The notes: generated by a model not told the origin, from the sequence alone. A stretch of 28,381 bases of DNA from Coemansia sp. RSA 1804 (GCA_027578815.1 JANBTH010000184.1:1-28381); one strand, 5' to 3'; shown: positions 1 through 9,246, counted from the first letter of the stretch. Numbers and translations are program-made.

Positions 1-92
1 GCCTCTACTCGGTTCCTCCCGGCACCTTTGAGAACGACGATGCTGAGGATGCGCCGCTCTCGGCTCCTGCGACCGATGATGCTGATTTCTAA
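1..92 (+). CDS. 3' end of an unidentified protein (partial)
   Basis: The frame starting at base 3 is open from the window edge to a TAA at 90-92. It encodes about 29 residues: a short stretch with VPPGTFE followed by an acidic, alanine/proline-rich tail that ends in DDADF. The GC-rich codon use matches the neighbouring housekeeping genes, which supports coding. No domain is visible in the fragment, so I cannot name the protein. The other two forward frames give either an early stop or an arginine/methionine-rich peptide that looks non-coding. Confidence 0.5.
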   Translation, partial: LYSVPPGTFENDDAEDAPLSAPATDDADF

Positions 93-538
93 ACGAGAAA
101 TTTTCTTCCTTTTGGGCCAAGCGTGTGGCGTTTCCTTTTTTTATAAAAATCTCACACTCACCCACACACGTGCTTGCGGGGCATAACATGCACTGGATGA
201 GCTGTGCTTTTACAAGCTGGCTGATTGATGCAGGGATCCGTGTTTGGGTCATTTTGCAGCCCATGCTTGTTTTTTGTTTGCTTTTTTGCGGTTGAAGAGT
301 GGATCACAATAATGAAAAACGTCAACACCTTCGTCATCGCTTGTTTCTGAATGTTCTTGTTGTAGAAGCAGAGTCGCAGTTGTAGTAGCTTTGGTTTTTC
401 TTTTCCGCCCACACTCTTTTTTCGTATTAGGTGTATTTTTGACTTTAGCAGTCGTCAATTCCAACCTTTTTTCTTTCTTTCATTCCTTTTTTTTTTTATT
501 TCAGACATACAAGTAAAGCACAAGAGCCAGCAGCGGTA
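93..538. other. Intergenic region upstream of the SNAPIN-like gene
   Basis: No gene is supported here. The region holds the 3' flank of the upstream gene, a CACGTG hexamer (E-box type) near 167-172 inside a CA-rich stretch, and a long T-run ending in TTTCAG near 504, just before the next start codon. That T-run could be a 3' splice site of a 5'UTR intron, but I found no convincing donor. It may equally be the pyrimidine-rich promoter tract seen before several genes in this window. Confidence 0.4.
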
Positions 539-1179
539 ATGGTGGTGATGGTGGATGGTGGTATTCGAGAAGATGGCACCGCCACGCCTCCGAACAAGGG
601 GAGCGCAGGTCGGCAGAGAGCATCGGAAGGCGTGGACGAGGACATAGCAGCGCTTGCCGCCGCACAGCTCGGCATCAAGGACGCCGGGGCCGAAGACGAG
701 AAAGCCAAGGAAGAAAAAGAAGATAGCAACAACAACAACAAAAACGAGAAGGAAGATGACGACGAGGAGGAGCCGGGTCTGGTGGGCGGGATCTCGACCA
801 ATGCCACGTCGATGCTCCGCGTGCTGCTGCCGTCGCTGACCAAGCTGGACGGGCTGCTGGAGTCCGTGTGGGCCAAGCAGGATGTTCTGAGCGAGGTGCT
901 CAACAGACTGGCCACCGAGCTGGAGCAGTTCGACGAGCTTGTGGCGCCGCCTGGCGCGGGATCCGCCGCCGCCGACTCCTCCTCTGCCGCAGCCGCTTCG
1001 TTATCGTCAGGCGGTGGTCTGTATGGATCGAACAAGCCCCCCGCATTGCTGGGGGCCAGCCAGGTGGCCGCGCAGAAGCTCAGGGAGTCGCGGACGAGGA
1101 TCGCCAATATTAACGTCACGCTCAAAAAAGTCCGTACGCGGCTGGATAACGTGTCGATGCTGGCGCAGGCCAAGATCCT

Positions 1180-1226
<47 letters not shown>

Positions 1227-1243
1227 GCCAGCCGATCCGTTAG
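539..1243 (+). CDS. SNAPIN-like BLOC-1 subunit with C-terminal polyglutamine
   Basis: The 234-residue protein has an acidic, asparagine-rich N-terminus (about residues 45-80). Two helical, coiled-coil-prone segments follow. The first (about 90-140) contains LNRLATELEQFDEL, which resembles the IDNLATELCRINE segment of animal snapin. The second (about 175-215) has RESRTRIANINVTLKKVRTRLD, resembling the snapin second helix. An alanine/serine/glycine-rich linker separates them. Snapin is a small coiled-coil subunit of BLOC-1, which acts in endosomal sorting; this role is known for the family and inferred here. The protein is longer than animal snapin (about 136 residues) because of its low-complexity ends. 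The last residues are 15 glutamines plus SQPIR. The ATG at 539 is the first in frame; a second Met lies at codon 4. The gene converges with TRM5. Confidence 0.65.
1181..1225 (+). repeat. Perfect (CAG)15 tract encoding polyglutamine
   Basis: Fifteen uninterrupted CAG triplets lie in frame near the 3' end of the SNAPIN-like gene, six codons (stop included) before its end. Pure triplet tracts of this length are expected to vary in length between strains. Confidence 0.95.
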
Positions 1244-1474
1244 CTGGAATCCTCTTTTGTTCTTTCCATTTTGTCTCTAGTTTGACGCTCTTTCCTCAAC
1301 GTCGCTCCTGGCGGTCTTTGCGTCGCTTGCTTTGCCAGACGTGCGGCCATTGTCGTCGCACTCGTCGTCGCGCTCGTCTTGCTGCTGCTTTCTTTTGGTG
1401 CCTGAAACACCCGCCGGGCTACAGACAATGTAAAACAAGAGACGGCGAGAGATAGAATCGTCAGCAACATGAAA

Positions 1475-1488
1475 AATAAATAAATAAA
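1475..1488 (+). terminator. Overlapping AATAAA polyadenylation-type hexamers
   Basis: Three overlapping AATAAA hexamers (starts 1475, 1479, 1483) lie about 230 bases after the SNAPIN-like stop codon. They sit in the gap between this gene and the convergent TRM5 gene. They fit a 3' end signal for the plus-strand gene; the assignment is by motif only. Confidence 0.4.
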
Positions 1489-1530
1489 ATCCCACTGTCT
1501 CCCCTTCTTCTTCTTTCTTCGTGTTAGGAC

Positions 1531-2994
1531 TTACACTTGCGTTTCGTCTGCAGTTTCAGCATAGGCAACGGACTCTGGCAGACGAAGCGACAGACAGTAC
1601 ATGTCCTTGTTGGGCGCAACCCTCCGGACGTAGAAGACGGTGGCATCCAGCAGCTTGTAGTCGTCTTCGGGGAACCCCAGGGCACGGCACGCGCGCTGCA
1701 GGATGTCGCGCTCAGGGTCCTCGGCCTTTGTGAAGCAGTGCGTGTGGATCGTGGGCATGTTGATAGGTTTCTGCGACTCGTCGCGTGCGGCGGCTCCTGC
1801 GATTGAGCGGAACAGCCCGCGGAACGCATCCAGGAACTCGATGGCGATGGCTGGCAGGTTCATGACCACGTGGTCGAACGAGGGCGACGGAACAGCGATG
1901 GCCTGCTCCCTTGCTGCAATCTTCTGTTTGCTCGTGTTGCTCTTTGCGAGCGGCGGCAGCGATGGCGGGCCGCTGGCAGCGACCAGCGCAATGTAGTCGG
2001 CAAAGGCCTTGCGGATGAATGCGCGGCCGTCCATGCAGAAGGCGCGCACGCGGTCCTGCACCTTGTTGGTGCGGATGTTGTCCTGCAGGGCCTCGTGTGA
2101 CGCAGGGTTCAGATCGTTGGCCCACACCAGCGCGCCGCGCCGGGCGGCGGGGATTGCAAACGGTCCGACGCCAGCCATGACGTCGCACACGCTCGCTCCG
2201 CGGGAAAACATCTTGATCAGCCGCTCGTGCTCCGAGTGGAGTCGCGAGTTCCAGTACACCTTGGAGTAATCAAACCGGAACACACAGTCGTTCTCGCGCA
2301 CCTGTGCCACAAAGTCCTCCGTCCCGGCAAGTACTTCCATCTGGAAGTTGCGGAACGTGTTGTCTATCGTGTCCAGCTTGTTCACCACCATCGTCACCGT
2401 TGGCGATTTGTCCAGGATCACCTGTCCGATTATCTCCTTGTACTCCAGGTACTGGTCCCGCAGATTCATGTGTGCGATGTGGCCGATCTGCTCGTACGAC
2501 GTGGGCGCCTCGTTTTCGTTTGGCAGGACTGCTCGCAGCACGTCGTCGGCCGACCAGTGGTCGTATCCAACCGTCACTTTGTGCTCCACCGCCTGCCACC
2601 CGCGCTCAGACATTAGCGCTCGCAGCCGGCTGCTTGCTTCGCTCAGGCCGGGCCACGTGATCTCTGGCTTAAGAAGAACCATCCGGTGGTCCTTGCTCGC
2701 CTCGTCCTCCACCACGTTGCGGAGCTTTGGCAGCTTGAGCACGTCCCTACGCACAGCCTCAACAACACAAGTCACCACAACCCCAAATTAGTAACGCCAA
2801 ATCCTCTCGTGCTTTTCCAAGAAAATATGGAACAAGTCTCATAATGAAATATCACCTCCTTACTCTGCTAGGTCGGCCTTTATCTGTCCAACCGACTTTG
2901 TCGGCACTCGCAAGGCCGTTACGGGGATCGTTAGGCTGAAGGCGCTCCTGTCGAGCTCCTTCATTCCACGACGGACTGGCGGTTTAAGAAGCAT
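1531..2994 (-). CDS. TRM5: tRNA (guanine37-N1)-methyltransferase, two exons
   Basis: TRM5 transfers a methyl group from S-adenosylmethionine to N1 of G37 in the tRNA anticodon loop, which protects the reading frame. I read it as exon 1 at 2994-2864 and exon 2 at 2746-1531, giving 448 residues (yeast Trm5 has 499). Exon 1 encodes PPVRRGMKELDRSAF, which matches the conserved N-terminal PPVNRQMRELDRSFF region of yeast Trm5. Exon 2 has the tRNA-binding and catalytic segment DYSKVYWNSRLHSEHERL (about residues 203-220), the SAM-binding loop AGVGPFAIPAA (about 235-245), an acidic ND (about 254) and the NLP motif MNLPAIAIEFLDAF (about 339-352). The exon 2 frame alone has no ATG start, only GTG at 2778, so the upstream exon is needed. 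No clear mitochondrial presequence is visible on exon 1; a further upstream exon is possible. The gene converges with the SNAPIN-like gene. Confidence 0.9.
2747..2863 (-). other. Spliceosomal intron in TRM5 (117 nt)
   Basis: On the minus strand the intron starts GTAAGG at 2863 and ends GCGTAG at 2747. A TACTAAT branch-type motif lies at 2793-2787, about 40 bases before the acceptor. Removing it joins GA to G and keeps one frame, giving ...ADLA-E-DVLKLPK. Unspliced, the exon 1 frame stops two codons after the junction (TAA). Confidence 0.85.
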
Positions 2995-3324
2995 ACTGAG
3001 AAACTTTTTTTAACAAATAGCAAAGAATTAACAGTCAAATGAGCTCACCAGAAAGGGTAAAAAATGGAAATAGAAGAGATCAAAAAATAAGAGAAAAAAA
3101 GATACAGCTAATGTGATCTCGTTCGGTCTGTCAAAGCTCCTAATCAGAACACATGATTTTTTATTATTAGATCAGTCTATGCAGCTCACACATATACTGC
3201 ATTTATTTTGCAGACATGTCTTTGTTTAAATGCCTCTTTGACACCACAATAGAAGCAACAACCACTTTTGTTTCTCTATTCAACTTATTTTTCTGATACT
3301 TAATAAGAATATTTTGGTTTCAGA
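2995..3324. other. Divergent promoter region between TRM5 and F-box-like copy 1
   Basis: This AT-rich gap of 330 bases separates the divergently transcribed TRM5 and F-box-like copy 1. It holds no gene. Its right half carries the family upstream element (3198-3220) and pyrimidine box (3265-3286), listed separately. Just before the ATG, TTTGGTTTCAG looks like a splice acceptor, but the other family copies do not conserve it. Confidence 0.5.
3198..3286 (+). promoter_or_regulatory. Conserved upstream element and pyrimidine box, copy 1
   Basis: TGCATTTATTTTGCAG followed by ACATGTC occupies 3198-3220. A box reading CTTTTGTTTCTCTATTCAAC follows near 3265-3284. Both recur at almost the same distance before the other three family starts (element end to ATG here about 104 bases), while the surrounding bases differ. 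I infer a shared promoter element. The TTTTGCAG core also resembles a splice acceptor, so a 5'UTR exon junction is an alternative. Confidence 0.55.
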
Positions 3325-4962
3325 ATGACCCATATAAACGACCTGGATCCTAAAGTCCTCTATCGCATCCTCTGTTTTGCATCTGGTGGACTGGTTAAGA
3401 ATATTGATGAGTGGAAAGAAAAGCTTACCCTACTCCAGGTGTGTACCAAATGGTATAATCTGTTTAGGGGTTATGTATTTTCTCAAGGGTTTGTTGATAT
3501 TTATCCATTAGAAAGCAATGAATATTCAGGATTTAATCTAGGCAGCTGTGTCTACTACTCAGACAATGTCATTGTTTGCAGGTCTAACCTTGGCATAATC
3601 ACTGGACGTGACAAGTACAATTGTGATTGTGTGTCCAAGCTAAAAGTTATAGCTCATCTTACCACAGATACCAGCCAGTATTTTCATGTTTTGAAGGGCC
3701 TTTTAGCACTTGGTGCGGGTTATTGGTTGAATATATCATCTCTTTCGTTTGTTGCCTTTTTCGTATTTAAATATTCTTCAAAGTCTAAAGTGATGAGCCA
3801 AGAAGAAATTTCAACAGCAGCTTCAAACTACATCCACAATTTACAAAACAGATTACCAAATATCACCTACCTAAACGTAACCCTAAATAACAATGTTTCT
3901 TTGAGAACAGTGCTTCACATTCTTATTGGCCATTATGCACCTCGTTTGGAACGTTTACATCTTCATAATTCATTTAAATCTCCTTTACCAGCATTCTCAA
4001 CCAAATTGACATCACTCTCACTGAATCTTCTGAATTATACAGATCAACGTCCTTCTTTTTACGCCAAATCACTCCAGCACTTGAAACTACACAACATATC
4101 CAGCAGCAACTTTTCATGGTGGATATTCCATAACTTTACAACGCCTGGATGCATAGAGTTTACAAATTTAAAAACTCTTGAACTAAGTTACAAAGATCAA
4201 ACGGAAAAGGAGAGAGAGCTTTCGGAAAAGTATTCAAAACAGGCGAGACCATTTGGATCACACATGCTTCAATTTCCTAAACTCGAAAATTTAATCTTGT
4301 CTCGCCCTCCAATAGATTGCGATGTGTTTTATACTGATACAATGCCCACGCATTTGGAGGAATTGACTATTAGCGGTAGTTGCAATTCAGTTGTTGCCGC
4401 CAACAGATTAAGATTTACAAGCGTTAACAATTTGTACATTGGTGTGCATGGACACGAAACGCACAGTAACAGTTTCTACATTGCAGCAGACCGTTGTTTT
4501 GGATATACTAAAATTGGGAGCACCTGTACAGCCTATTTCGATTTATCAATTGACATTCAACGGACAGTATCTTGGGTGAATATTACTAATCTACGCCTTG
4601 AAATCATTGAATTCAATGAGCTACTAAACCTCATCCCAAACCTTTACAACCTTCGAAAGCTTTTTCTTATTATTCTTTTAAGCAATGAATGCTTTTCCAT
4701 CATTCGTTTAGGATTAGAGGAAGAGGAACAAGAAAGTTACAACTTGTTGGACACTAGGATTGAATATCTTACTCTTGACTATATCGAGTCAGACGATCCA
4801 CGCCATCTTCTCGCCATTCTCAATCATCTTCTACTACGAATACCGACTTTGAAGGAAGTCAATATTAATGATACTTACTCTGCTTTTGTTGAGAAAAGTT
4901 TCTTGCCCACAAAGTTTTTACACGTCAAGTTCACATATTTTAAGTTTATTCGCTATTTTTAA
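3325..4962 (+). CDS. F-box-like / leucine-rich family protein, copy 1
   Basis: 545 residues. The N-terminus (about 1-56) fits an F-box-like fold: INDLDPKVLYRIL, then LLQVCTKWYNLF, with the spacing of an F-box helix bundle, though it is not a textbook match. The rest is a series of irregular leucine-rich units such as LERLHLHNS, LTSLSLNLLN, LQHLKLHNIS and LKTLELSYK. There is a family-specific block GIITGRDKYNCDC near 90 and FYIAADRCFGYTKIGS near 383-398. If F-box function holds, it would be an SCF ubiquitin-ligase substrate receptor; this is inference. The ATG is fixed by alignment with the other copies. Compared with them the C-terminus is extended past SFLPTKFLHVKF by about nine residues. 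The gene is visibly more AT-rich than the TRM5 side. It converges with the GH47 gene, with only 79 bases between stop codons. Confidence 0.8.
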   Translation: MTHINDLDPKVLYRILCFASGGLVKNIDEWKEKLTLLQVCTKWYNLFRGYVFSQGFVDIYPLESNEYSGFNLGSCVYYSDNVIVCRSNLGIITGRDKYNCDCVSKLKVIAHLTTDTSQYFHVLKGLLALGAGYWLNISSLSFVAFFVFKYSSKSKVMSQEEISTAASNYIHNLQNRLPNITYLNVTLNNNVSLRTVLHILIGHYAPRLERLHLHNSFKSPLPAFSTKLTSLSLNLLNYTDQRPSFYAKSLQHLKLHNISSSNFSWWIFHNFTTPGCIEFTNLKTLELSYKDQTEKERELSEKYSKQARPFGSHMLQFPKLENLILSRPPIDCDVFYTDTMPTHLEELTISGSCNSVVAANRLRFTSVNNLYIGVHGHETHSNSFYIAADRCFGYTKIGSTCTAYFDLSIDIQRTVSWVNITNLRLEIIEFNELLNLIPNLYNLRKLFLIILLSNECFSIIRLGLEEEEQESYNLLDTRIEYLTLDYIESDDPRHLLAILNHLLLRIPTLKEVNINDTYSAFVEKSFLPTKFLHVKFTYFKFIRYF

Positions 4963-5041
4963 ATGATAATTCAGTCTCTAGCTTATTGTACACAGCAAGT
5001 AAGCACTAGTTCAAAAAAATTTTCTGTGTTATTAACCTTGT

Positions 5042-6868
5042 TTACTTGTTCCATGTAAAATGAGGAAGCGGGTGTGCCTCTGTATTAAATACATAGCGTG
5101 AAAGCGGAACTGTGCTACTGTCGCTAAACAGCAGATACAGGTACTTTAGTGTTTCAGACACAAAGAAGGTTTCCATTTTGTTGGTATGCTGCGGAGGAAC
5201 CACAGTGACATCTAGCAGATTGGAGTATCCATGGCCATCAGGAAGCCTGGCCCATTGCTCAAAGGCCTCAAAGATCCGCCATCCGTATTCACGCCATTTA
5301 GCTTCACCAGTGATGCGCCATAGAATGAAAAGCGACTCAACGGTCTCTGGGCGCAGCAGATTGTGGCGGTCTGAAGTGTGAACAAGGATATCTCCACCAG
5401 GCTTTACAAGCTGGGTGTTGACATCAAACGGCTTTTCAACGCCTGTTGCTGGGTTGGTCCACCTGAAGTAGGCAATCTCGGGAGCTAGTCCTGACGCTGT
5501 GTCAAAATACATGCGGACACATGTCTCGGCCAGTTCACGCGCAAGGACAAGATCTTCACGGTTTGATGCAGACAGCTCGAGCGGAGACATCTCAGCCAGG
5601 GAGCGGCCTTGGGTTGCGCCAAGTGCCAGATTGCCGCTAAGAAAACAGACCAAGTGGTCCATCTTGGGACTGAACTCTGGGTTTGCGTTGTTTGGAGACA
5701 ACAGCTCACCAACAAACGTCAGATTCTGGTTTGGGCTGACAGCAGCCAAGTACTTTTTAACGCCCTCCATTGCCGTGTCGTACTCTTCGCGGAACCGGGG
5801 CTCGGTTTGGCTTGTCTGGAGCCACTGCTTGAGAAGGTACTCGTAGTAGCTGTCGCCGCGGGAGCCAAGCCGAATAGTGTCACCCGTGAACCGTCGGGTA
5901 ACAGCGTTAAAGTAGATTGAAACAAGGCCGTCCCACGTGGGTGCCTTCAGCACAACGTCCATGATCTTGTCAACATACTTGCGGTACCTGCGTTTTCCAG
6001 TGAGCCTGGCCAGATAACGAAACTCAAGCTGCAGAGTGGAAATCTCGGCGGTGCTGCTCTGGTAGGCGTAGACGTGTTTCTGGTGCTGAAGCGACGCTGT
6101 TTCCGGCGGAATGCCTGAATCCGTTTCAAAAGAGTAGGCTAGACGCGTTCCAAGCTCGTCGGCTAGATGCAAGAGCTGGGTGTCGCTTTCGCCCGACAGA
6201 TGGAAGGCCGACAGCAGACCACCCAGCACGCGGATGGTTGTCTCAAACAGCGACACAGAGCCTGTCTGGTTGTAGGTGACATGGTCAACCAAAAACCGCC
6301 TTGCCTCGGCATACTCCTTCTGCAGTCCTGCCAGCCACAGAGTGTCCAGTACATCTGCCACAAAGTATCCAATACCCTGTCGTGTCATATTCGTTCCACT
6401 ATGCGACAGTGGCCGAAACTCATCGTACCCAAGCGCATCTCTCCGGTACGCTTCCCACGCGTACTTTACGGCTGCTGAGATCCTCTCGCGCCGTTCCTGT
6501 GTTGTCTGTCGGTCGCCATCGCTGTTGCAGCATCCATCCTTTCCGTTTATCAGTGCCTCGCGTATAACCATATTTAACTCTTCCTGTTGGCTTTGCGTAG
6601 CCTGCCACTTGGACAGCGTGTAGTTTGGCCATGCCGGCGGCCTTTTAAACCGCGCCCTTAGCAAAGCGCTGTACTCTTCTGTGGGAATGGTGTTTGCCTG
6701 GTCCAGCCAGACAGCCCTTTGTCTGTTGTCAATATCTACTGCCGGCGTTCCTCTCTGCAACAGCGCTGGTGTGTAGAGCATGTACAGCGTTGCCGACAGT
6801 GTGCTAAGCAGGATAACATACTTGATAATGGGGCTTCGCCAGATCCTTGCCGCATAAAACCGTAGCAT
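5042..6868 (-). CDS. Class I alpha-1,2-mannosidase (GH47), type II membrane protein
   Basis: 608 residues from the ATG at 6868; an upstream GTG at 6904 is open but not needed. A short cytosolic tail is followed by one membrane anchor (about residues 13-31), then the luminal catalytic domain (about 125-600). It removes alpha-1,2-linked mannose from N-glycans in the ER or Golgi. Expected GH47 residues are present: the acid Glu in SLFETTIRVLGG (about 209), Asp in GDSYYEYLLKQW (about 339), Glu in LLRPETVESLF (about 508), and the calcium-binding Thr in FNTEAHPLP (about 596). The conserved cysteine pair is seen in DHLVCF and ETCVRMY. The FETTIRVLGGLLSAFHLSG pattern is closer to ER mannosidase I than to Golgi forms, but I cannot settle ER versus Golgi. 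No internal intron is needed. Confidence 0.93.
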   Translation of the reverse strand: MLRFYAARIWRSPIIKYVILLSTLSATLYMLYTPALLQRGTPAVDIDNRQRAVWLDQANTIPTEEYSALLRARFKRPPAWPNYTLSKWQATQSQQEELNMVIREALINGKDGCCNSDGDRQTTQERRERISAAVKYAWEAYRRDALGYDEFRPLSHSGTNMTRQGIGYFVADVLDTLWLAGLQKEYAEARRFLVDHVTYNQTGSVSLFETTIRVLGGLLSAFHLSGESDTQLLHLADELGTRLAYSFETDSGIPPETASLQHQKHVYAYQSSTAEISTLQLEFRYLARLTGKRRYRKYVDKIMDVVLKAPTWDGLVSIYFNAVTRRFTGDTIRLGSRGDSYYEYLLKQWLQTSQTEPRFREEYDTAMEGVKKYLAAVSPNQNLTFVGELLSPNNANPEFSPKMDHLVCFLSGNLALGATQGRSLAEMSPLELSASNREDLVLARELAETCVRMYFDTASGLAPEIAYFRWTNPATGVEKPFDVNTQLVKPGGDILVHTSDRHNLLRPETVESLFILWRITGEAKWREYGWRIFEAFEQWARLPDGHGYSNLLDVTVVPPQHTNKMETFFVSETLKYLYLLFSDSSTVPLSRYVFNTEAHPLPHFTWNK

Positions 6869-7384
6869 GTCGCAACAAAAGCCTTGAATAAACACTATAC
6901 CCACGGGTTTGTGTTAATAGAGAAGCAAAAAGAAAAAAGTACAGATATTTTTTGGAGAAAAGTAAAGAAAACAAAGGAAAAAGAACAAAAAGTCAGGAAT
7001 GCCTGACCTATCCAACATTCCTCGCTGAGCTTGGTTTGGCTCAAAACAGCGTTACTTCTGCATGTTTTTATACTACTGCATCAAAGCACTTCTTGTATTA
7101 CCTTATCTCCATTTCCACTTTTGTAAATTGTAAGCAATTCTTGCATTGCGAACATGGTATATAAGGAGCCCAACTTTCAACAGTTTCAGTTTCTAGATTT
7201 TATCAGTATCCGTTCTTCCCCTCTTGACATATCCATCCATCTGCTTTTGATGACAAAATGATAAAGAAAAGGAAAGAAGATACAGTAAATCAAAGCCGTT
7301 TTTAAATGTTTGATGCAAACAAACATATTCGCTAAAACATTTAAAACATCTCTAGTCAATGTCTGCGTCATATGTGTTTCTATC
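6869..7384. other. Gap upstream of GH47, no gene seen
   Basis: This AT-rich region of about 515 bases has no supported gene. A purine-rich stretch (6915-6990) lies right upstream of the GH47 start on the minus strand. A TATATAA-type motif sits near 7158-7164 and could serve either strand. A short open frame on the plus strand (6952-7164) has no recognisable content. The right edge abuts the C-terminal fragment of the MATE relic. Confidence 0.4.
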
Positions 7385-7640
7385 CCTGTTGGCTTTTGAG
7401 CCGTAGAATGCAGAGACAAACCTCTTCTTTTCAGTTAATAACTACATATGTAGACTATATGAAGAATATTAAGGAGCGCAAAGCAAACCCAGGTTGCGCA
7501 TATATTGGCGATTGATAGTGCTATAAACTTGTAGTACGCCTACATGCTGTGGAATGCACTTATACCACAGTCTCCCCATGACTCATTGCCACGGCTGTAA
7601 AGGACAAACACAACATTTCCAATAAAACTTGGTAGTTTAA
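7385..7640 (-). pseudogene. Decayed MATE transporter relic
   Basis: Two fragments align in order with the intact MATE genes. From 7640 down to about 7470, one minus frame reads FIGNVVFVLYSRGNESWG, then AF..M, a TAG (7542-7540), and YYKFIALSIANICATWVCF. This matches the intact stretch that contains LLFERNSRVVGSWGGW, YYKYAIP and CSTWVCFELL. From about 7460 down to 7389 another frame gives VVIN, a TGA (7433-7431), then KEEVCLCILRLK, matching the intact C-terminus VIDWKDEVRLCILRLK. Roughly 530 bases between the two parts are missing and a 1-base insertion follows. The relic is much more diverged than the two intact copies are from each other, so it is an older third member. It cannot encode a working transporter. 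Confidence 0.8.
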
Positions 7641-7710
7641 AACTATATTTTAGCATATAAAGAAAAGATCGGTGTTTGTTACCTTCTGTTTGAGAATAAA
7701 AGAAAAAAGT

Positions 7711-9246
7711 TTATTCAGCCTCAGCATTTCTTGCAGTAGCAGCCTTTTTGGCTTTAAGACGCAAGATGCAAAGACGAACCTCATCCTTCCAGTCAATGAC
7801 CAGGATCATATAGAGTAGAAGAAGCGTGGTTGCAATAGCAAAACCAGTAGATGCACCCAACCAAAGCCCGGGCGTTTCCATATGCCTCACATAACCCACG
7901 TATAATGCCAGAGGCATACCGCACACGTAAAATCCAAAAATAAGCATTTTTGCGCTGATTTTCTGTTGTCCAAGTCCTCGAGATATGCCGTTCAGCGAAC
8001 CATTAATGGCAAAGCTTATAGTAGCTAAACACGCAAACGGAATTATTCTCAATGCCTCACGAATGACATTAGGGTCATTTGTATACACAGGTAGCCACCA
8101 GCTGCTACACAAAGACAAAACCAATACACCCACAATTCCATTGCATGTTGTCATCAACAGAGACACGCTTGTCGCTATGCGTGCCTGACGAGGCTTTGCT
8201 TGGCCCATCAGGTTGCCGATTCGCGGGCCTGTGGTCTGTCCAATACCACTGCTAAAGTAATATAGGATGCTTATCGTGTTTATCATAATAGCGTTACCGG
8301 CAAGCTGATCGGCTCCAAAATATGATGAACCAATAGCAAGAAGCTCAAAGCAGACCCATGTTGAGCATAATATCAAAACAGCAGGAATTGCATATTTGTA
8401 GTATCCCCACATGTTTTGGAAGGCTTTGATATTCCAACCACCCCACGAGCCAACAACACGGCTGTTGCGTTCAAACAAGAGAATTCCAATCAGCAATGCC
8501 CAATTGGCAATTACATCAACAATGGGCGCGCCAATGAATCCCAAGCCAAATCTTTCCGATCGCACCAAAACAATGTTGCTAATCCATTGAATTGGAGCCA
8601 CAATGCACACCACAATAGTACCTGCGTGCATTAAACCCTGGGCTTGTAAATAGCGCTTTGTAGCCTCATATAAAGCAAGCGGCAGCATTCCGAAAATGGA
8701 TATACGCAAGAACAAACCTGAAAGGTGTGCAATATCTGGGTCCTGTCCAATAAACAATAGAATGCTTTCAGCATTCCACAGTATTGGTGTAATGACAATG
8801 AGGTGTGCACAGATAGCAATTATTCCACGCTGAAGATGAAATCCAACAAGTGTCTTGTCGCGGGAAGCAGTGTATGCAGTACTGCAGAATGTGTCCATGG
8901 CCGACACGTATCCAGATATTGGTGCCATTGCCAATATTGTTTGAAGCGTTACAGCAAGAGACATTGCAGCAAGATTTTTAGTCCCCAAATGACTTACGGC
9001 AATCACATTGACAAAGTAGAAGGATGCCTGAAGAACACGGGTTATAACTGCCCATGGCGATGAAGTTGCTATCCACTTGAGCTCTCTCATGGCGGCAATG
9101 ATATAGGGTTCGGTGGTGTCTCGTCTTGAAATTGTAATGTCCAGTTCGGACAAGGAGGTTTGAAGCAAATGGGTTTCCTCGGTGACTTCAGGTCTTTCGC
9201 CCGCTTCTTGAACAGCACTTTGCTGGCTGCTGTTGTTTGGAATCAT
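7711..9246 (-). CDS. MATE family efflux transporter, paralogue A
   Basis: 511 residues with about twelve hydrophobic segments between residues 65 and 490. MATE proteins export organic cations and drugs in exchange for protons or sodium, usually at the plasma or vacuolar membrane. Family signs include SAMDTFCSTAY (about 115-125, like the fungal TALDTLCSQAYGA motif), RYLQAQG after TM6, and TTGPRIGNLMGQAKP (about 336-350). A hydrophilic, glutamate-rich tail (1-60) precedes TM1, and the C-terminus is lysine/alanine-rich. The substrate cannot be told. The ATG at 9246 aligns with paralogue B, and an AATAAA overlaps the stop codon region. It is the middle member of a same-strand set with the relic at 7385-7640 and paralogue B. 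The two intact copies have identical length and need no gap to align. Confidence 0.93.
   Translation of the reverse strand: MIPNNSSQQSAVQEAGERPEVTEETHLLQTSLSELDITISRRDTTEPYIIAAMRELKWIATSSPWAVITRVLQASFYFVNVIAVSHLGTKNLAAMSLAVTLQTILAMAPISGYVSAMDTFCSTAYTASRDKTLVGFHLQRGIIAICAHLIVITPILWNAESILLFIGQDPDIAHLSGLFLRISIFGMLPLALYEATKRYLQAQGLMHAGTIVVCIVAPIQWISNIVLVRSERFGLGFIGAPIVDVIANWALLIGILLFERNSRVVGSWGGWNIKAFQNMWGYYKYAIPAVLILCSTWVCFELLAIGSSYFGADQLAGNAIMINTISILYYFSSGIGQTTGPRIGNLMGQAKPRQARIATSVSLLMTTCNGIVGVLVLSLCSSWWLPVYTNDPNVIREALRIIPFACLATISFAINGSLNGISRGLGQQKISAKMLIFGFYVCGMPLALYVGYVRHMETPGLWLGASTGFAIATTLLLLYMILVIDWKDEVRLCILRLKAKKAATARNAEAE

Noticed and set aside
496..1173. Long open frame on the minus strand across the SNAPIN-like gene
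   Set aside because: Its serine/leucine runs mirror the acidic and CAG-rich codons of the plus-strand gene; no motif, and the plus frame has recognisable helices.
7150..7170. TATATAA box as promoter of an unseen plus-strand gene
   Set aside because: No plus-strand coding sequence follows; downstream lies a minus-strand MATE relic.
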